64,000 nt of DNA from Saprospiraceae bacterium. GTDB taxonomy: Bacteria; Bacteroidota; Bacteroidia; Chitinophagales; Saprospiraceae. The notes under the pieces are model-generated. The model had not been told where the DNA came from, did not search any database, and worked only from the letters and a program-made list of their open reading frames with translations. This document shows positions 26,996-35,132 of the stretch, one piece after another (position 1 is the stretch's first letter; each line of letters opens with the position of its first letter). The DNA lies in contig JABWBR010000020.1 of assembly GCA_013360405.1 (NCBI GenBank), positions 1 through 64,000 on the forward strand, written 5' to 3'. A program made the position numbers and the translations under genes.

Positions 26996-27910
26996 TTATT
27001 TTACCACTTTCAGCAACAATCTGGAGGGTTTGAAGAGGATGCGGTTTACCAGGTTATCTATAGTTCTCCATAAAGCAAAGGGAAGATATTGTAATAAAAC
27101 ATGCAAGTGGAGGCGGCTCAATACTTTGCTGTGAAAAGCGTAAGCATTGGATTTAAGTCGGCGATCGCCGGGTAATAAATCCAGGATCTTGCTTTCGGTA
27201 AACGCATGCAGATGGGCATGCATCGGAGTAGGCCGGTTGCAGTGGATACAAAGGGTGTACACTATTTTTTCGTTGTAGGGGGTAGTCACGATAAGCGTGC
27301 CGCCCGGCTTGAGTACACCCAGCAGACAACGGATAAAGGCCGCCGGGTCGGGTACGTGTTCGATGATCTCGGCGGCAATGATACAATCAAAAGTGCCTTC
27401 GCGAAAGGGTAAGGCATACACATCTGCCACCACGCCATAATGGCGGCCGTAAGGGTAGTTTTTAATAGCTTTGACTGGATTGACGGTTGAGATATCCATG
27501 GAGAACACTGCAACGCCCAGTGGGCAATAGTGTTGGGCTACCCAGGCATTGCCGCAGCCTACATCGAGAATTCGTTTTGCAGCGTCCGGGGTTTCTGCCA
27601 TGATGGCTTCGTGCAGGCGCCGGTTTTCATGTCTTTCGGCGGCGCTTTCGGGTATTTCAAAATAATCGAAGGCTTCTGCATCGGTTTGGTAATGGGTTAC
27701 ATAATAAAACGGGGTATTAAATTGCTTGAAAGCTTCGGGTTTGGCAAAGCGTTCCTGTGCATTTTGGGGCAACAAAACAGGTACTCCCTCCACGCGGGCG
27801 TAAGAAAAAGCGCCGCTATGATCGAGGAGTTGACCCGTGGCTGCGTCAATATGCAGCGGTTGCCCGTTATCGGGGCTCACGAGTACGTCCAGCAAGGTAA
27901 AGTTCTCCAT
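26996..27910 (-). CDS. SAM-dependent methyltransferase with Trm112-like N-terminus
   Basis: 304 residues from ATG 27910. The first ~45 residues (LLDVLVSPDNGQPLHID, VEGVPVLLP) resemble the Trm112/YcaR-type small domain but lack its usual cysteines. The methyltransferase core has RILDVGCGNAWVAQHY (motif I), IIAAEIIEHVPDP and LLGVLKPGGTLIVTTPYN. A final ~60-residue basic, hydrophobic tail may touch the membrane. Substrate unknown. It starts 11 nt after the stop of the pseudouridine synthase gene, so both are probably on one transcript. Confidence 0.83.
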   Translation of the reverse strand: MENFTLLDVLVSPDNGQPLHIDAATGQLLDHSGAFSYARVEGVPVLLPQNAQERFAKPEAFKQFNTPFYYVTHYQTDAEAFDYFEIPESAAERHENRRLHEAIMAETPDAAKRILDVGCGNAWVAQHYCPLGVAVFSMDISTVNPVKAIKNYPYGRHYGVVADVYALPFREGTFDCIIAAEIIEHVPDPAAFIRCLLGVLKPGGTLIVTTPYNEKIVYTLCIHCNRPTPMHAHLHAFTESKILDLLPGDRRLKSNAYAFHSKVLSRLHLHVLLQYLPFALWRTIDNLVNRILFKPSRLLLKVVK

Positions 27911-27921
27911 GGTTTTTCTGT

Positions 27922-28614
27922 TTAGCGTAAATGCAGGAATGGCCGCCATACATGGCTGCGGGGAGGGTCGGCGCTAATAGTGATAGGTGTTTTTAGCACG
28001 GGATGTTCAAACGACAAACTGAGGCAATGCAGGGCAATAGAGCCGTCGTGCAACGGCTGCGGGAAGCCGTATTTTACATCGCCCACAATAGGGCAGTTGA
28101 TCTTGGCCAGTTGTACCCTGATCTGATGGGGCCGGCCGGTGAGCGGATACACGCCCAACAGGCAACGCCCGTCAATTTCGGCAAGCAACTCGTAGTCGAG
28201 TTCGCCCAATTTGGCATCGGTAACGCGTCGACTTAGTCGGTCGTAGGCTTTCGCCACGTTTTTGGCGGTATCTTTGGCAATGTAGTGCGCCAGGTGGCCG
28301 CTAAACGGTTCGGGGCGCTGCGCGCATATAGCCCAATACGTTTTTTGTATCTTGCGCTCCTGAAATAACCGGTTCATTCGCTCGAGGGCCTTGCTGGTAC
28401 GAGCCATGACGACTACGCCGCTTACCGGCCGGTCGATACGGTGTACTACGCCCAGGAAGACATCGCCGGGTTTGTTGTAGCGCGATTTGATATAGGCTTT
28501 CGCCCAATTGCTGAGCGGCTCGTCGCCCGTTTCATCGCCTTGAACCAGCCATCCTGCCGGCTTGTTTACTGCCAGAAGGTGGTTGTCTTCGTATAAAACC
28601 TGAATGGCCTCCAT
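27922..28614 (-). CDS. RluA-family RNA pseudouridine synthase
   Basis: 230 residues. The catalytic aspartate is D61 in GVVHRIDRPVSG, the signature of the RluA family; LTGRPHQIRVQLAKI and VGDVKYG follow at the expected places. No S4 domain is present, so it resembles the short RluA/RluC catalytic-only forms. It converts specific uridines of rRNA or tRNA to pseudouridine; the target cannot be set from sequence. Divergent from mqnD with only 30 nt between start codons. Confidence 0.92.
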   Translation of the reverse strand: MEAIQVLYEDNHLLAVNKPAGWLVQGDETGDEPLSNWAKAYIKSRYNKPGDVFLGVVHRIDRPVSGVVVMARTSKALERMNRLFQERKIQKTYWAICAQRPEPFSGHLAHYIAKDTAKNVAKAYDRLSRRVTDAKLGELDYELLAEIDGRCLLGVYPLTGRPHQIRVQLAKINCPIVGDVKYGFPQPLHDGSIALHCLSLSFEHPVLKTPITISADPPRSHVWRPFLHLR

Positions 28615-28644
28615 AATGTGGTGGTATGAAAAAAGCGGAAAATT

Positions 28645-29424
28645 ATGAAAATATCATTGGGATTTTCTCCTTGTCCAAACGACACTTTTATTTTTGATGC
28701 CATGGTGCACGGCAAAATAGACACCGAAGGGCTGTCTTTCGACGTCGTTATGGCTGATGTGGAGGCACTAAATCATTGGGCTTTCGAAGGCCGTCTGGAT
28801 GTGACCAAACTCAGTTTTCACGCCTATACGTATCTTACTGATCGGTACAACCTGCTTGAATCGGGCGCGGCTTTGGGCAATAACTGCGGCCCTTTGTTAA
28901 TTGCCCGCCAACCGATGACGGAAGAAATGATCAATAATGCCCGCATTGCCATCCCCGGGCAATATACCACCGCCAATTTTCTACTTAGCCAGGTTTACCC
29001 ACAAGCTGTCAACCGGCCAATTATGTTGTTTTCAGCCATTGAGGATGCCGTATTGAACGGCGAGGCGGATGCCGGCCTCATTATCCATGAAAACAGGTTC
29101 ACTTACCAGGATAAAGGCCTCGTCAAACTGGCAGACCTTGGCAAAATATGGGAGCAAAACACCGGCTTACCTATCCCCCTGGGAGGTATTGCGGTTAATA
29201 ACGAACTGCCGCCGGAACTGCAAGAGGCCATAGGGCGGGTAATGACGCGCAGCGTAGCCTATGCAATGGATAACCCCGCAGAAGCGCTGCCTTTTGTTCG
29301 CGCACATAGCCAGGAGATGGATGAGGGCGTGATGTACGCCCATATCAACCTCTATGTCAACGAATTTACGCGGGCACTAGGCGAGCGCGGGCACTCGGCG
29401 GTGGCGCGGCTTTTAGCGGTCTGA
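28645..29424 (+). CDS. mqnD: 1,4-dihydroxy-6-naphthoate synthase
   Basis: 259 residues. The opening SLGFSPCPNDTFIFDAM is the hallmark of MqnD, with LDVTKLSFHAYTYL and ALGNNCGPLLIA downstream. The enzyme turns cyclic dehypoxanthinyl futalosine into 1,4-dihydroxy-6-naphthoate in the futalosine route to menaquinone, a periplasmic-binding-protein-like fold. Other mqn genes are not in the window. Convergent with rpoD; the two stop codons are only 3 nt apart. Confidence 0.93.
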   Translation: MKISLGFSPCPNDTFIFDAMVHGKIDTEGLSFDVVMADVEALNHWAFEGRLDVTKLSFHAYTYLTDRYNLLESGAALGNNCGPLLIARQPMTEEMINNARIAIPGQYTTANFLLSQVYPQAVNRPIMLFSAIEDAVLNGEADAGLIIHENRFTYQDKGLVKLADLGKIWEQNTGLPIPLGGIAVNNELPPELQEAIGRVMTRSVAYAMDNPAEALPFVRAHSQEMDEGVMYAHINLYVNEFTRALGERGHSAVARLLAV

Positions 29425-29431
29425 CCGCTAA
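29413..29431. terminator. Palindrome spanning both stop codons of mqnD and rpoD
   Basis: TTAGCGGTC, one central base, GACCGCTAA: a perfect 9-bp inverted repeat that contains the mqnD TGA (29422-29424) and the rpoD stop (29430-29428). It may act as a compact bidirectional terminator, although neither side has a strong T-run. Confidence 0.45.
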
Positions 29432-30297
29432 GAGCCCAGGTAGTGCTTAAGCAGCTTGCTGCGATTAGCCGAGCGCAACTTATTGATGGCTTTATCCTTG
29501 ATTTGGCGAACGCGCTCGCGGGTTAGCCCAAATTTATCGCCGATATCTTCCAGCGACATGGGGTGCTCAACGCCGATGCCGAAATACAATTTGATCACAT
29601 CGCATTGGCGGTCGGTGAGCGTAGAAAGCGAGCGTTCGATTTCGCGGCGCAGCGATTCGATATATTCCAATGCCGTATCGGTTTGGGGGGTGCCGCTATT
29701 TTCAAGTACGTCGAGTAGCGAGTTATCTTCCCCTTCTACAAAGGGTGCGTCCATAGAAACGTGGCGGGCAGCAACGCCGAGCGTGGTCTCTACTTCTTCT
29801 GTGGGGATTTCGAGCATTTCGGCCAATTCTTCAGGAGAGGGTTCGCGTTCGAATTCCTGCTCCAGCTCCGAAAATGCCTTATTGATCTTATTTAACGAGC
29901 CTACCTTGTTGAGTGGCAGGCGCACGATACGCGATTGTTCGGCCAATGCCTGAAGGATCGACTGGCGAATCCACCACACGGCGTAGGAGATAAATTTGAA
30001 GCCGCGGGTTTCATCGAAGCGCTGGGCGGCTTTGATCAGGCCGAGGTTGCCCTCGTTGATCAGGTCGCTAAGCGAAAGGCCTTGGTTTTGGTATTGTTTG
30101 GCCACCGAAACTACGAAGCGGAGGTTGGCCTTGGTGAGCTTTTCCAGTGCCGCCTGGTCGCCCTGCTTGATTCGTTTGGCAAGGTCTACTTCCTCCTCAG
30201 GCGTCAACAGATCTACTTTTCCTATTTCCTGCAGATACTTCTCAAGTGACTGGCTTTCCCGATTGGTAATAGATTTTGTAATCTTAAGCTGTCTCAT
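29428..30297 (-). CDS. rpoD: Primary RNA polymerase sigma factor, Bacteroidota RpoD
   Basis: 289 residues, the short form typical of the phylum, lacking the acidic region 1.1 and the long non-conserved region. Region 1.2 ([20 protein letters not shown]), region 2 ([34 protein letters not shown]), region 3 and the region 4 helix-turn-helix ([20 protein letters not shown]) are all present. This sigma reads the TAnnTTTG/TTTG promoters seen elsewhere in the window, and its own upstream region holds a good match. Confidence 0.95.
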   Translation of the reverse strand: MRQLKITKSITNRESQSLEKYLQEIGKVDLLTPEEEVDLAKRIKQGDQAALEKLTKANLRFVVSVAKQYQNQGLSLSDLINEGNLGLIKAAQRFDETRGFKFISYAVWWIRQSILQALAEQSRIVRLPLNKVGSLNKINKAFSELEQEFEREPSPEELAEMLEIPTEEVETTLGVAARHVSMDAPFVEGEDNSLLDVLENSGTPQTDTALEYIESLRREIERSLSTLTDRQCDVIKLYFGIGVEHPMSLEDIGDKFGLTRERVRQIKDKAINKLRSANRSKLLKHYLGS

Positions 30298-30704
30298 CTA
30301 CTCAGCGCTTTTATGTTTAATTTCACAATGGATTGCAATCCTTTTTTTAGTTGTAGAGATTTTGGATATGAACAGGGATAAGCCGATTTGGTCGGCAGGA
30401 GTGAATGTCAAACTGTTAAGTCGAATTGTGATTGATCACGCCTGGATGTTTATGTTTGGGTTTCAGATCACAAAATTAGGCCAATTACCCATGCCTGTCA
30501 AGTGGGAGGGCCTTTTATTTACTAACACAAGGTGAAAACACCATCAAATGCTAATAGTTTTCCCTCAGAAAAAAAAGTTGTTTATGTAAGCACAGCGAAT
30601 TATGTTTGGATAAATCAATTTTTTATTTTTTATTGCGGCATTGAATTTTTAACGGGCTGATATTAAATTTTTTTTATAGCATGCTCAACTAAGCGCCAAA
30701 ATGT
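30298..30704. other. Intergenic region upstream of rpoD
   Basis: 407 bp between divergent genes. It contains the predicted rpoD promoter (30471-30501) and an AT-rich right half leading to the START-like gene. An open frame of 179 codons crosses rpoD and this gap on the plus strand but has no recognisable protein character. Confidence 0.6.
30471..30501 (-). promoter_or_regulatory. Predicted rpoD promoter
   Basis: On the minus strand: TTGACA beginning at 30501, a 20-nt gap after the TTG, then TAATTTTG (30478-30471), an exact TAnnTTTG. It lies about 170 nt upstream of the rpoD ATG, implying a long leader. Confidence 0.55.
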
Positions 30705-31091
30705 ATGGGTAGAACAAAACTGAGATTGGAATACCTGTTCAAGGCATCTCCCACTATACTGTATCAGTTTTTTACCACGCCTTCCTGCCTGGTGCGCTGG
30801 TTCTGCGATGAAGTGGATATTCATGGCAATTTCTACACGTTTGCCTGGAACGGCTACACGGAAACCGCCGAAATTATTGACGATATCGAAGAAGAAAGAG
30901 TGCGGTTTCGCTGGACGGAAGCCGAATACGACAATGAATACCTCGAATTTAATATCACCGAAGCACCTGTTACCGGCGAAACCATACTGGAAGTAATCGA
31001 CTTCTGCGATAACGACGAACTAGCCGACCAACGCCAGCTTTGGGATACCCAAATCCAACGCCTCCAAAGAGAAACCGGCAGCCAGGATTGA
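30705..31091 (+). CDS. START-like domain protein
   Basis: 128 residues, a single SRPBCC/START-like fold of the kind found in many Bacteroidota (START_2 type): YLFKASPTILYQFFTTPSCL at the N-terminus, WFCDEVDI, and a long C-terminal helix LADQRQLWDTQIQRL. These proteins have a hydrophobic pocket; the ligand here is unknown. Monocistronic, divergent from rpoD. A second ATG at 30701 is out of frame. Confidence 0.8.
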   Translation: MGRTKLRLEYLFKASPTILYQFFTTPSCLVRWFCDEVDIHGNFYTFAWNGYTETAEIIDDIEEERVRFRWTEAEYDNEYLEFNITEAPVTGETILEVIDFCDNDELADQRQLWDTQIQRLQRETGSQD

Positions 31092-31097
31092 GAAATG

Positions 31098-31149
31098 GAC
31101 TGTACGACTATATGATCATTGCTCGTACGAGTCGTATAGTCTTACAGTC
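31098..31149. repeat. Heptamer hairpin between convergent genes
   Basis: GACTGTA-c-GACTATA pairs with TATAGTC-t-TACAGTC, giving two 7-bp stem blocks separated by one mismatch. The left arm begins GACTGTACGACT, identical to 3846-3857. It sits between the START-like gene and the stop codon at 31150 of the membrane protein gene, so it could work as a bidirectional terminator. Confidence 0.7.
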
Positions 31150-31530
31150 TTAACCGTAGGCCGTAACCAGCCCCCATATAATCAGCACAATGCCGCCCAG
31201 TGCCAGCACTCCTGCAATAAGGTCTACCAACCCACCCAGCGAAATAATGATCGAAACAAGCGCCAGGATAAGCGCAGCACCCAAAAGGATAACACCGATG
31301 CGAAACTTGCCGTCATCCCACACTTCTCCCAATTTGCGTGGTAGTTTTTCCAAACGCTGCTTTAGCTTTTGCCACTTTTTCTGCGCTTTCAACACCCGGC
31401 GAGATTGCCCGGCGTCGGCGCCCGCCGCCGCTTCTGCCCCGCAGGCCGTCATGCCCGCAAAACCGTATGCCACATTACTCGCGGCTGTTAATGCAATAAT
31501 CAATGTCAGCATGTAAATAATAGGTTTCAT
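31150..31530 (-). CDS. Small membrane protein with signal peptide
   Basis: 126 residues. A signal peptide or first membrane helix (about 3-23) is followed by a basic, helical stretch (QSRRVLKAQKKWQKLKQRLE) and two closely spaced hydrophobic helices (about 77-98 and 102-122) rich in Leu, Ile and Gly. No family recognised with certainty; it resembles short Bacteroidota proteins of unknown role. Confidence 0.65.
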   Translation of the reverse strand: MKPIIYMLTLIIALTAASNVAYGFAGMTACGAEAAAGADAGQSRRVLKAQKKWQKLKQRLEKLPRKLGEVWDDGKFRIGVILLGAALILALVSIIISLGGLVDLIAGVLALGGIVLIIWGLVTAYG

Positions 31531-31559
31531 AGCAATGTGTTATATTTATGGGAATAATT

Positions 31560-31630
31560 AAACCCTCATAAACCCTTCCCGACTTCCCTTTGGTCAGTAC
31601 GGGACTCCTTTCAGTCGCATAAACCCTCAT
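31560..31630. repeat. Degenerate CCTCATAAACCC repeats between divergent genes
   Basis: AAACCCTCAT occurs at 31560-31569 and again at 31621-31630, with AAACCCTTCC following the first. On the opposite strand the word is close to the ATGAGGGGTT decamers at 20191-20290 and 60104-60140. Confidence 0.45.
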
Positions 31631-31650
31631 CGCAAATATACCAGAATCGT

Positions 31651-34365
31651 ATGACAATATACTTCGGATTATCTTTTGATGAACAAGTCTACCCTCCGGT
31701 ATGGAATATGGGCAGCGGCGTCAGCTTTGTGGGCCCCCAGGGCTTGCTCAGATTGCTGGAGTCGCGCCTGGGATTGACTTTGCGCGATTCCGACAACGAG
31801 CACCTGCGTATTGAACAATACCGCCAGGCACTGCTTCACTACGCCGAAGATCATGCGGATGCTTTTTATATCAGTGCGTTTGAAGCCGACGAACTGGCCA
31901 CTGCCGAAGACTTGCTGTCGCGTCGCGACGAACTGGTGTTGTCGGGCTGGGATTTTGCCACCAATAATACCACTCCGCCGCGCCTCTACCAAATGGCAGC
32001 TATCGAACAATTTTTGCATACCGGCAACCTCGCGCTTTCTGCCGGATATGCCGACCGGTTTACTACCGTACTTAAATATATCAATCGCCGCCGCTGCAAT
32101 CTTTCGGCCATTTATTTGTGTGAAATGCCCGGGCAATTACCCGTACATTTCCAGCGATTATTTGACGAGTTGGCTAAAAACGGGGTAACCGTCAATAAAC
32201 CCGCCCGTACGGATGGCCAGGCGCCGGCGTTTACCGACCTCGGCATGTTCCAACGCCGGCTCGTCGAGCAGTTGCCATCCACCGCACGCCTGTCGCTGAA
32301 AGGCGATGGTAGCCTGCTGATCTTGCGCGGGCAACGCGAAAGCGACCTGGCAGCATACGTAGCGCAGCTCATGCGCCGCAACGAATCGTTTCGCCCACTC
32401 TGCCTCATCGCAGATAAACGCAGAAGCCTCGACGATGCGCTGATACAGGAAGGATTACCCAGTATGGGGCTATTGGCTACTTCGTTGTCGCGGCCCACCC
32501 TGCAGGTATTGAAACTCGTGCCTGCCTTTTTGTGGCAACCGATAGACCCCTATAAAATCATGGAATTTGTGTCGCTGCCGGTAAAACCACTCGACGAAGA
32601 ACTTTCACACCGCATCGCCGCCCAGATGGCCGCCACCCCCGGCATCAACAGCGATAGCTGGTTTGCTATGATCCGCCGTTATTTTGATGAACTGGAGGAA
32701 AGCGGGAACCGCCCGGGGGGGCTGTCTGCCGGCGCCATTCGCAAGCAATACGAATTCTGGTTTGAACGCAGGCGCTACGATTTGCACCAGGCCGTGCCCA
32801 AATCTGAAGCAATTGACATTTTCGATTATCTGGAGCAATGGGCCTGGAAGACCTTTGATGAAGGAGGTGGGAAAAACCAGTCCTTGCTGGCGCTAAATCT
32901 ACAAGCCCGGCGAGTACGCGAATTACTGGAAGCGCTTCCCGAAACCGCCCTCACCAACCTGGCACTGGAACGCATCGTACGCACTATCTATCAGCCGGCG
33001 CCGGCACAATTTAACACCGTTGAAATCGGGGCTCCCGCCGTTATCCATCAGCCAGGGGCACTATATGGCGACTGCGATGAACTCATGTGGTGGAACTTTC
33101 TTCAACTGGAAACCTCCCACTTTTTCTCCCGATGGTACCAACACGAACGAATCTGGCTCGGTCTTTCCGGCATCAGGCTTGTGGAACCTCACGAAGAAAA
33201 TGCGCTGGCCTTGTGGCAACGCAAACAACCCCTGTTGTGGACCCGGAAGCGGGTAGTACTCGTTATTCCGGAATCGGTAGAAGGCGAACCTGCCCACCCG
33301 CACCCGCTGCTGGGCGACCTGGAGGCTACTTTTGGCGAGCTTGAGACCATTACGCTGCGAATTGGCCCACATGCTGCAAGTACGCCCTGGCAACGGGATT
33401 TCCAACTCCCCGTTTTTACGCCCCTGCCTCCGCGCCAACTGGGCCGCCCGCAGCCGTTCCTGCGTTTACCCTCCGCCCATCGCCTGGTAGCCCGCGAGGA
33501 AGAAACTTTTACCAGCCTGAATTCCCTGTTGTATTACCCCTACCAGTGGATTTTCCGCCACCAGATCAAGCTGGTCAATTCTTCTATTCTCAGCGTGGTA
33601 AAAGATCGCGCGCTGATGGGCAACCTGGCGCACCGCTTTTTTGAGCGGCTGCTGCTCCAGGATATTTACAACTGGACCCGCCACGATATAGCGCAATGGG
33701 TGGACAAAGAAGCCGGCCCCCTCCTTCACAAAGAAGGCGCTGTTTTGCTCCTTTACGGTCGCGAACCGGAGAGGGTGGCCTTTATTAACCGTATCAAATA
33801 CGCCGCCTGGAGCCTGGTCAGTCTGATTGTGCAAAATGGCTGGCGCGTATCGGCCACCGAACGCCCCCTCGAAGGCGGCATAGCCGGAATACGCCTCAAC
33901 GGACGGGCCGACCTGGTACTCGAAAGGGAAGGAGAAATTGCAGTCATAGACCTCAAATGGTCGGGCGCCCAATTCCGCCAGCAACTCATTCGCAACGAAG
34001 AAGACCTCCAACTCGTATTATACGCGCGTCTGCTGAGCAACGAAGATTCCTGGGCCCATACCGCGTATTTTATTATGGAAAGCGGCAAACTCATCGCCCG
34101 CAACGAACTGGCCTTCAAAGAGGCCGTGGCGGTGGCGCCACAGGTAGCGCACACAGAAGTCAATCAACGCATCCTGGAACGGCTGGAAGCTACTTATGCC
34201 TGGCGTTTGTCGCAAATCAAAGAAGGAATGGTAGAAGTGCGCTGCGAACAAACCCTGCCGCACCTCGAAGACCACTATGGCGAAGCTTTATTGCCCCTGT
34301 TGGAGATGAAAACCGAAGATGCCCGCTATGACGACTACCGCACGCTGATCAACCTGGCCGAGTAA
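31651..34365 (+). CDS. AddB/RecB-like PD-(D/E)XK exonuclease
   Basis: 904 residues. The C-terminal nuclease has LNGRADLVLE, then EIAVIDLKWSG and a QLVLYARLL helix, the arrangement of RecB/AddB nucleases (Asp, then Asp/Glu-x-Lys, then Gln-x-x-x-Tyr). The larger N-terminal part has no intact Walker A, matching the inactivated helicase region of AddB. The four cysteines of the AddB iron-sulfur cluster are not seen. In many Bacteroidota this protein pairs with an AddA-type helicase for double-strand-break processing, but no such gene is adjacent here. A 15-unit heptamer array starts 2 nt after the stop. Confidence 0.82.
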   Translation: MTIYFGLSFDEQVYPPVWNMGSGVSFVGPQGLLRLLESRLGLTLRDSDNEHLRIEQYRQALLHYAEDHADAFYISAFEADELATAEDLLSRRDELVLSGWDFATNNTTPPRLYQMAAIEQFLHTGNLALSAGYADRFTTVLKYINRRRCNLSAIYLCEMPGQLPVHFQRLFDELAKNGVTVNKPARTDGQAPAFTDLGMFQRRLVEQLPSTARLSLKGDGSLLILRGQRESDLAAYVAQLMRRNESFRPLCLIADKRRSLDDALIQEGLPSMGLLATSLSRPTLQVLKLVPAFLWQPIDPYKIMEFVSLPVKPLDEELSHRIAAQMAATPGINSDSWFAMIRRYFDELEESGNRPGGLSAGAIRKQYEFWFERRRYDLHQAVPKSEAIDIFDYLEQWAWKTFDEGGGKNQSLLALNLQARRVRELLEALPETALTNLALERIVRTIYQPAPAQFNTVEIGAPAVIHQPGALYGDCDELMWWNFLQLETSHFFSRWYQHERIWLGLSGIRLVEPHEENALALWQRKQPLLWTRKRVVLVIPESVEGEPAHPHPLLGDLEATFGELETITLRIGPHAASTPWQRDFQLPVFTPLPPRQLGRPQPFLRLPSAHRLVAREEETFTSLNSLLYYPYQWIFRHQIKLVNSSILSVVKDRALMGNLAHRFFERLLLQDIYNWTRHDIAQWVDKEAGPLLHKEGAVLLLYGREPERVAFINRIKYAAWSLVSLIVQNGWRVSATERPLEGGIAGIRLNGRADLVLEREGEIAVIDLKWSGAQFRQQLIRNEEDLQLVLYARLLSNEDSWAHTAYFIMESGKLIARNELAFKEAVAVAPQVAHTEVNQRILERLEATYAWRLSQIKEGMVEVRCEQTLPHLEDHYGEALLPLLEMKTEDARYDDYRTLINLAE

Positions 34366-34366
34366 C

Positions 34367-34471
34367 CGGATTTCGGATTTCGGATTTCGGATTGCGGATT
34401 GCGGATTGCGGATTGCGGATTGAACGAGGATAAATCCGAAATCGAAAATCCGAATTCCGAAATCGAAAATT
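34367..34471. repeat. Fifteen-unit heptamer array with inverted arms
   Basis: CGGATTT x3, CGGATTG x5, two spacer units (AACGAGG, ATAAATC), then CGAAATC, GAAAATC, CGAATTC, CGAAATC, GAAAATT, all in one 7-bp register. The right arm is the degenerate reverse complement of the left. The same words form the end of the single arm at 41501-41528. Confidence 0.93.
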
Positions 34472-34571
34472 GCCCGGCTCAGACCATTTTTTTTCCCGTT
34501 CGGCATATATTTTTTCGCAATGGCGATGTTTCTTTAGAAGATTGCGTCGTCAATTGGCAAACTTCTATAGT

Positions 34572-35132
34572 ATGAGACTGGGAACAACATACCTCTTCGT
34601 TATGGGCGCTTGTATAGTAGCAACTTATGTGCAGGCCCAAAGCCGGTATATAACTTCACGGGGCGAGATAAGTTTTACCTCCGAAGCGCCCCTGGAAGTG
34701 ATCAAAGCACAATCAAAAGAACTCAGGGGCGCCATCGACGCCGACAAAAAAACATTTGCCTTCACCGTACCCGTCAAATCGTTTGAGGGTTTCAACAGCC
34801 CTTTGCAGCGCGAGCATTTCAACGAAAATTATATGGAAAGCACGCAATACGACAAGGCTACATTTAACGGCAAAATCATCGAGCAGATTGATTTTACCAA
34901 AGACGGAGAATATGAAGTGCGCGCCAAGGGCAAATTAAATGTACACGGTATCGAACAAGAACGCATTATCAAAGCGACCATCTCTGCCAAAGGCGGAAAA
35001 CTCACCGTGCGCTCCAGTTTTGCAGTGCTTCTCGAAGAACACGGTATTGCGATCCCCAAAATCGTATATCAGAAAATAGCCGACGAAATTCAGTTGAAAG
35101 TGGAGGCCGTTTTCACAATGCAAGGGCGTTGA
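34572..35132 (+). CDS. YceI-family periplasmic protein
   Basis: 186 residues from ATG 34572, which starts a signal peptide (MRLGTTYLFVMGACIVATYVQA). The mature part is the YceI lipocalin-like barrel: ISFTSEAPLEVIKAQS, FTVPVKSFEGFNSPLQREHF and the typical GKLNVHGIEQERI. YceI-like proteins bind isoprenoids or similar lipids. The stop codon TGA overlaps the TTG start of the sensor kinase (TTGA), so the three genes to 38760 form an operon. Confidence 0.88.
   Translation: MRLGTTYLFVMGACIVATYVQAQSRYITSRGEISFTSEAPLEVIKAQSKELRGAIDADKKTFAFTVPVKSFEGFNSPLQREHFNENYMESTQYDKATFNGKIIEQIDFTKDGEYEVRAKGKLNVHGIEQERIIKATISAKGGKLTVRSSFAVLLEEHGIAIPKIVYQKIADEIQLKVEAVFTMQGR

Noticed and set aside
29996-30535. 179-codon plus-strand ORF across the start of rpoD
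   Set aside because: It is antisense to conserved rpoD codons and covers the predicted rpoD promoter; no protein features.
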